A stretch of 64,000 bases of DNA, from contig NZ_CAJXTC010000011.1 in NCBI RefSeq assembly GCF_913060805.1, positions 78,446 through 142,445 of the forward strand, written 5' to 3'. Below, one piece after another: positions 61,816 to 64,000 of this stretch. The position numbers and the translations under genes were made by a program. Position 1 is the stretch's first letter. Each line of letters starts with the position of its first letter. The notes below the pieces were generated by a model. That model was not told where the DNA came from, searched no databases, and saw only the letters and a list, made by a program, of their open reading frames with translations. This DNA is from an uncultured Draconibacterium sp. (GTDB taxonomy: Bacteria; Bacteroidota; Bacteroidia; Bacteroidales; Prolixibacteraceae).

Positions 61816-62784
61816 TTAAAACGCTACCGGTTTTAAGCTCAGTCCGGTTTTTTCATCCAGACCAAACATTAGGTTCATATTCTGAACCGCTTGTCCGGAT
61901 GCGCCTTTTATTAAATTGTCGGTTAAACTGATTATTACCAGTTTGTTGCCGTGTTTTTCCAAATAAATTACGCCTTTGTTGGTGTTTACCACCTGTTTTA
62001 CTCCCGGGTTTTTATCGGTTACAAAAACAAACGGGTGATCGGCGTAGTAATCCTTGTATATTTCGTTGGCTTCTTCAAGCGAGCCGTCAAATTTTGTATA
62101 ACAAGCCACAAATATTCCACGTGTGTGGTTTCCGCGAATCGGTACAAAGTTGAAATCTTTTTCAAAGCCCGGTTGCAATTGCGTAAGGCTTTGGATGATC
62201 TCTCCTTCGTGCTGATGTTGGAAAATTTTGTATGCCGAAACATTGCTACTTCTCCAGCTAAAATGCGACGTTGCCGTTGGTTTTTGACCGGCTCCTGTCG
62301 ATCCGGTAATAGCTTGAACGTGGATTTCATCCTGCAACAAATCGTTAGCGGCAAGTGGCAAAAGTGCCAGCTGAATTCCGGTTGCAAAACAACCCGGATT
62401 CGCGATTCGCTCCGAAGATTCAATTTCTTCGCGATTCAATTCCGGAAGGCCGTAAACAAAGTCGTTACCGTCTCTTTTAAGTCTGTAGTCGTGGCTTAAA
62501 TCAATAATTTTTAAATATTTCGGGAAACTGTGTTTCTCCACAAATTCAATCGACTTGCCATGCCCCATGCAAAGGAAAATAACATCCACCTCATCAAAAG
62601 GCATTTGGTCGGTGAATTTGATTTCGGTTTCGCCCAGCAAATCAATATGTACATCCGAAATCAGGTTGCCCGCGTTACTGGTACTTTGTACAAAACCAAT
62701 TTCAGCGTGCGGATGATTCAGTAAAATTCTCAACAGCTCTCCGGCGGTATATCCGGCTCCTCCTATAATTCCAACTTTAATCAT
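61816..62784 (-). CDS. argC: N-acyl-gamma-glutamyl-phosphate reductase
   Basis: This 322-residue enzyme reduces N-acyl-glutamyl phosphate to the semialdehyde. The NADPH loop is GGAGYTAGELLRIL (8-21) and the catalytic Cys is Cys132 in NPGCFATG. The shorter form (about 320 residues) is common in Bacteroidetes. It is 1 bp from argG and translationally close. Confidence 0.96.
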   Translation of the reverse strand: MIKVGIIGGAGYTAGELLRILLNHPHAEIGFVQSTSNAGNLISDVHIDLLGETEIKFTDQMPFDEVDVIFLCMGHGKSIEFVEKHSFPKYLKIIDLSHDYRLKRDGNDFVYGLPELNREEIESSERIANPGCFATGIQLALLPLAANDLLQDEIHVQAITGSTGAGQKPTATSHFSWRSSNVSAYKIFQHQHEGEIIQSLTQLQPGFEKDFNFVPIRGNHTRGIFVACYTKFDGSLEEANEIYKDYYADHPFVFVTDKNPGVKQVVNTNKGVIYLEKHGNKLVIISLTDNLIKGASGQAVQNMNLMFGLDEKTGLSLKPVAF

Positions 62785-62785
62785 C

Positions 62786-63979
62786 CTATAAATTTCCGTT
62801 TACTTTATTGTAGATTTTTAGTGAGTTCGATAAGATTTTGGTAAAACCTTTTACATCATCGGCTGTCCATGCTTCAACGGTTTCGCCGTATTGGCCAAAT
62901 CCTGAATTCATTAAATCGTGTTCCGATTCAATACCTACCAACTCGAAGTTGTAAGGTCTCAGTTTTACGATCACTTTTCCGGTTACGTTTTCTTGAGTTG
63001 ATTCGAGGAAATCTTCGATGTTGCGCATTACCGGCTCCTGGTACATGGCCTCATGAAGGAACATGCCGTACCAGTTTCCCAGTTGCTCTTTCCAGTACGA
63101 TTGCCATTTGGTAAGCGTATGTTTTTCAAGCAGGTGGTGCGCTTTAATGGTAATCAGTGGAGCAGCAGCTTCAAAACCAACGCGGCCTTTAATTCCAATA
63201 ATAGTATCGCCGACGTGTGTATCGCGGCCAATGGCATATTTCGATGCAACAGCTTCCAAAGCACGAATTACATCCGGGCCGTTTTCGTAGAATTCACCAT
63301 CAAGCGAAACCAGTTCGCCTTTTTCAAAACCAAGCTCAATGGTTTTTGGCTCGGTGGCTTCCAACTGACTCGGATAAGCTTCTTCAGGAAGATTTTTGTC
63401 AGTGGTCAAAGTTTCTTTACCACCAACGCTGGTTCCCCAAAGGCCCTGGTTAATGGAATATTCCATTTTTGTGAAATCGGCTTCGAAACCATATTTTTTC
63501 AAGTAATCAATTTCGTACTGACGAGTAAGCAACATGTCGCGGGTTGGCGTAATGATCTCAATTTCTGGCGCTAATACCTGGAAAGTCAGGTCGAAACGAA
63601 TTTGGTCGTTTCCTGCGCCGGTACTACCGTGAGCGATGTACTGGGCACCAATTTCTTTGGCGTACTCGATAATGGCAATGGCCTGAAATGCTCTTTCGGA
63701 ACTTACCGAAATAGGGTAGGTGTTATTACGCAAAACATTTCCGAAAACCATGTAGCGAATACATTTTTCGTAATATTCGTTGGTTACGTCGAGTGTGATG
63801 TGCTCAACTGCGCCCAGCGCCAGCGCACGTTCCTCAATGGCTTTTAACTCCTCATCGGAGAATCCGCCTGTGTTGGCAATTGCTGTATAAACATCATAAC
63901 CTTTTTCTTCTTTCAGGTATTTCACACAAAACGATGTGTCTAAACCTCCACTAAATGCCAGTACCAATTTTTTACTCAT
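62786..63979 (-). CDS. argG: Argininosuccinate synthase
   Basis: This 397-residue enzyme condenses citrulline with aspartate using ATP. The pyrophosphatase P-loop is SGGLDTS (10-16), and STGAGNDQIRFD and YSINQGLWGTSVGG are conserved. It is the first gene of the arg-pro-his run visible here; its promoter lies at or beyond the window end. It is full length. Confidence 0.97.
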   Translation of the reverse strand: MSKKLVLAFSGGLDTSFCVKYLKEEKGYDVYTAIANTGGFSDEELKAIEERALALGAVEHITLDVTNEYYEKCIRYMVFGNVLRNNTYPISVSSERAFQAIAIIEYAKEIGAQYIAHGSTGAGNDQIRFDLTFQVLAPEIEIITPTRDMLLTRQYEIDYLKKYGFEADFTKMEYSINQGLWGTSVGGKETLTTDKNLPEEAYPSQLEATEPKTIELGFEKGELVSLDGEFYENGPDVIRALEAVASKYAIGRDTHVGDTIIGIKGRVGFEAAAPLITIKAHHLLEKHTLTKWQSYWKEQLGNWYGMFLHEAMYQEPVMRNIEDFLESTQENVTGKVIVKLRPYNFELVGIESEHDLMNSGFGQYGETVEAWTADDVKGFTKILSNSLKIYNKVNGNL

Positions 63980-64000
63980 GTCTAAATATCTTTAAAAGAG

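Noticed and set aside
1..64000. tRNA or rRNA genes
   Set aside because: No cloverleaf-like or conserved rRNA sequences were seen in the intergenic gaps; a tRNAscan-SE run would be decisive.

Overview
The window is about 64 kb of a chromosome from a member of the Bacteroidota, probably Marinilabiliales/Prolixibacteraceae-like. This lineage call is an inference. It rests on a T9SS C-terminal sorting domain, Lol-type lipoproteins, a carbamoyltransferase of the ArgF'/SOTC type, a DUF4494 protein, HisIE, A2-type heme-copper oxidase genes and near absence of Shine-Dalgarno sequences. There are no rRNA or tRNA genes, no transposase, no CRISPR array and no other phage genes.

Layout: 1-9.1 kb is a respiratory region. 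A Tat-exported 4Fe-4S protein, an NrfD-type quinol subunit and a cytochrome c (running off the window) face a sco-coxI-III-IV-II-cyoE cluster across a 670-bp promoter region with a CRP/FNR-like palindrome. 9.2-15.5 kb holds a DEAD-box helicase, a lipocalin-like secreted protein, a two-domain spondin lipoprotein and an OmpR/histidine-kinase pair. 15.5-19.2 kb is housekeeping (mnmA, yicC, gmk, nadD). 19.2-27.3 kb is the most unusual accessory block: three paralogous PAS-LuxR regulators and, divergently, a 1109-residue tailspike-like protein with a C-terminal S74 chaperone, then a T9SS-sorted MopE/PKD protein. 27.4-37.4 kb carries envelope genes (ChaN-like, an esterase, a methyltransferase, a GDPD, two tandem lipid A-type acyltransferases, a GH9 lipoprotein) embedded in palindromic intergenic repeats.

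37.9-64 kb is dominated by nitrogen and glutamate-family metabolism. It contains gltBD, argH, a TorF-like porin with P-II and AmtB, and a long minus-strand series argG-argC-argD-proC-proB-proA-argF'-hisA-hisF-hisIE. Between these lie a pair of paralogous unknown membrane proteins and an ArnT-like glycosyltransferase. Ammonium import and P-II sensing, GOGAT, and the glutamate-consuming arginine, proline and histidine routes thus lie close together. The best leads are a conserved bipartite element upstream of both the GDPD and GH9 genes, a 22-bp palindrome shared by two of the PAS-LuxR genes, a terminator-like structured element inside the pro operon, and several candidate small RNAs.
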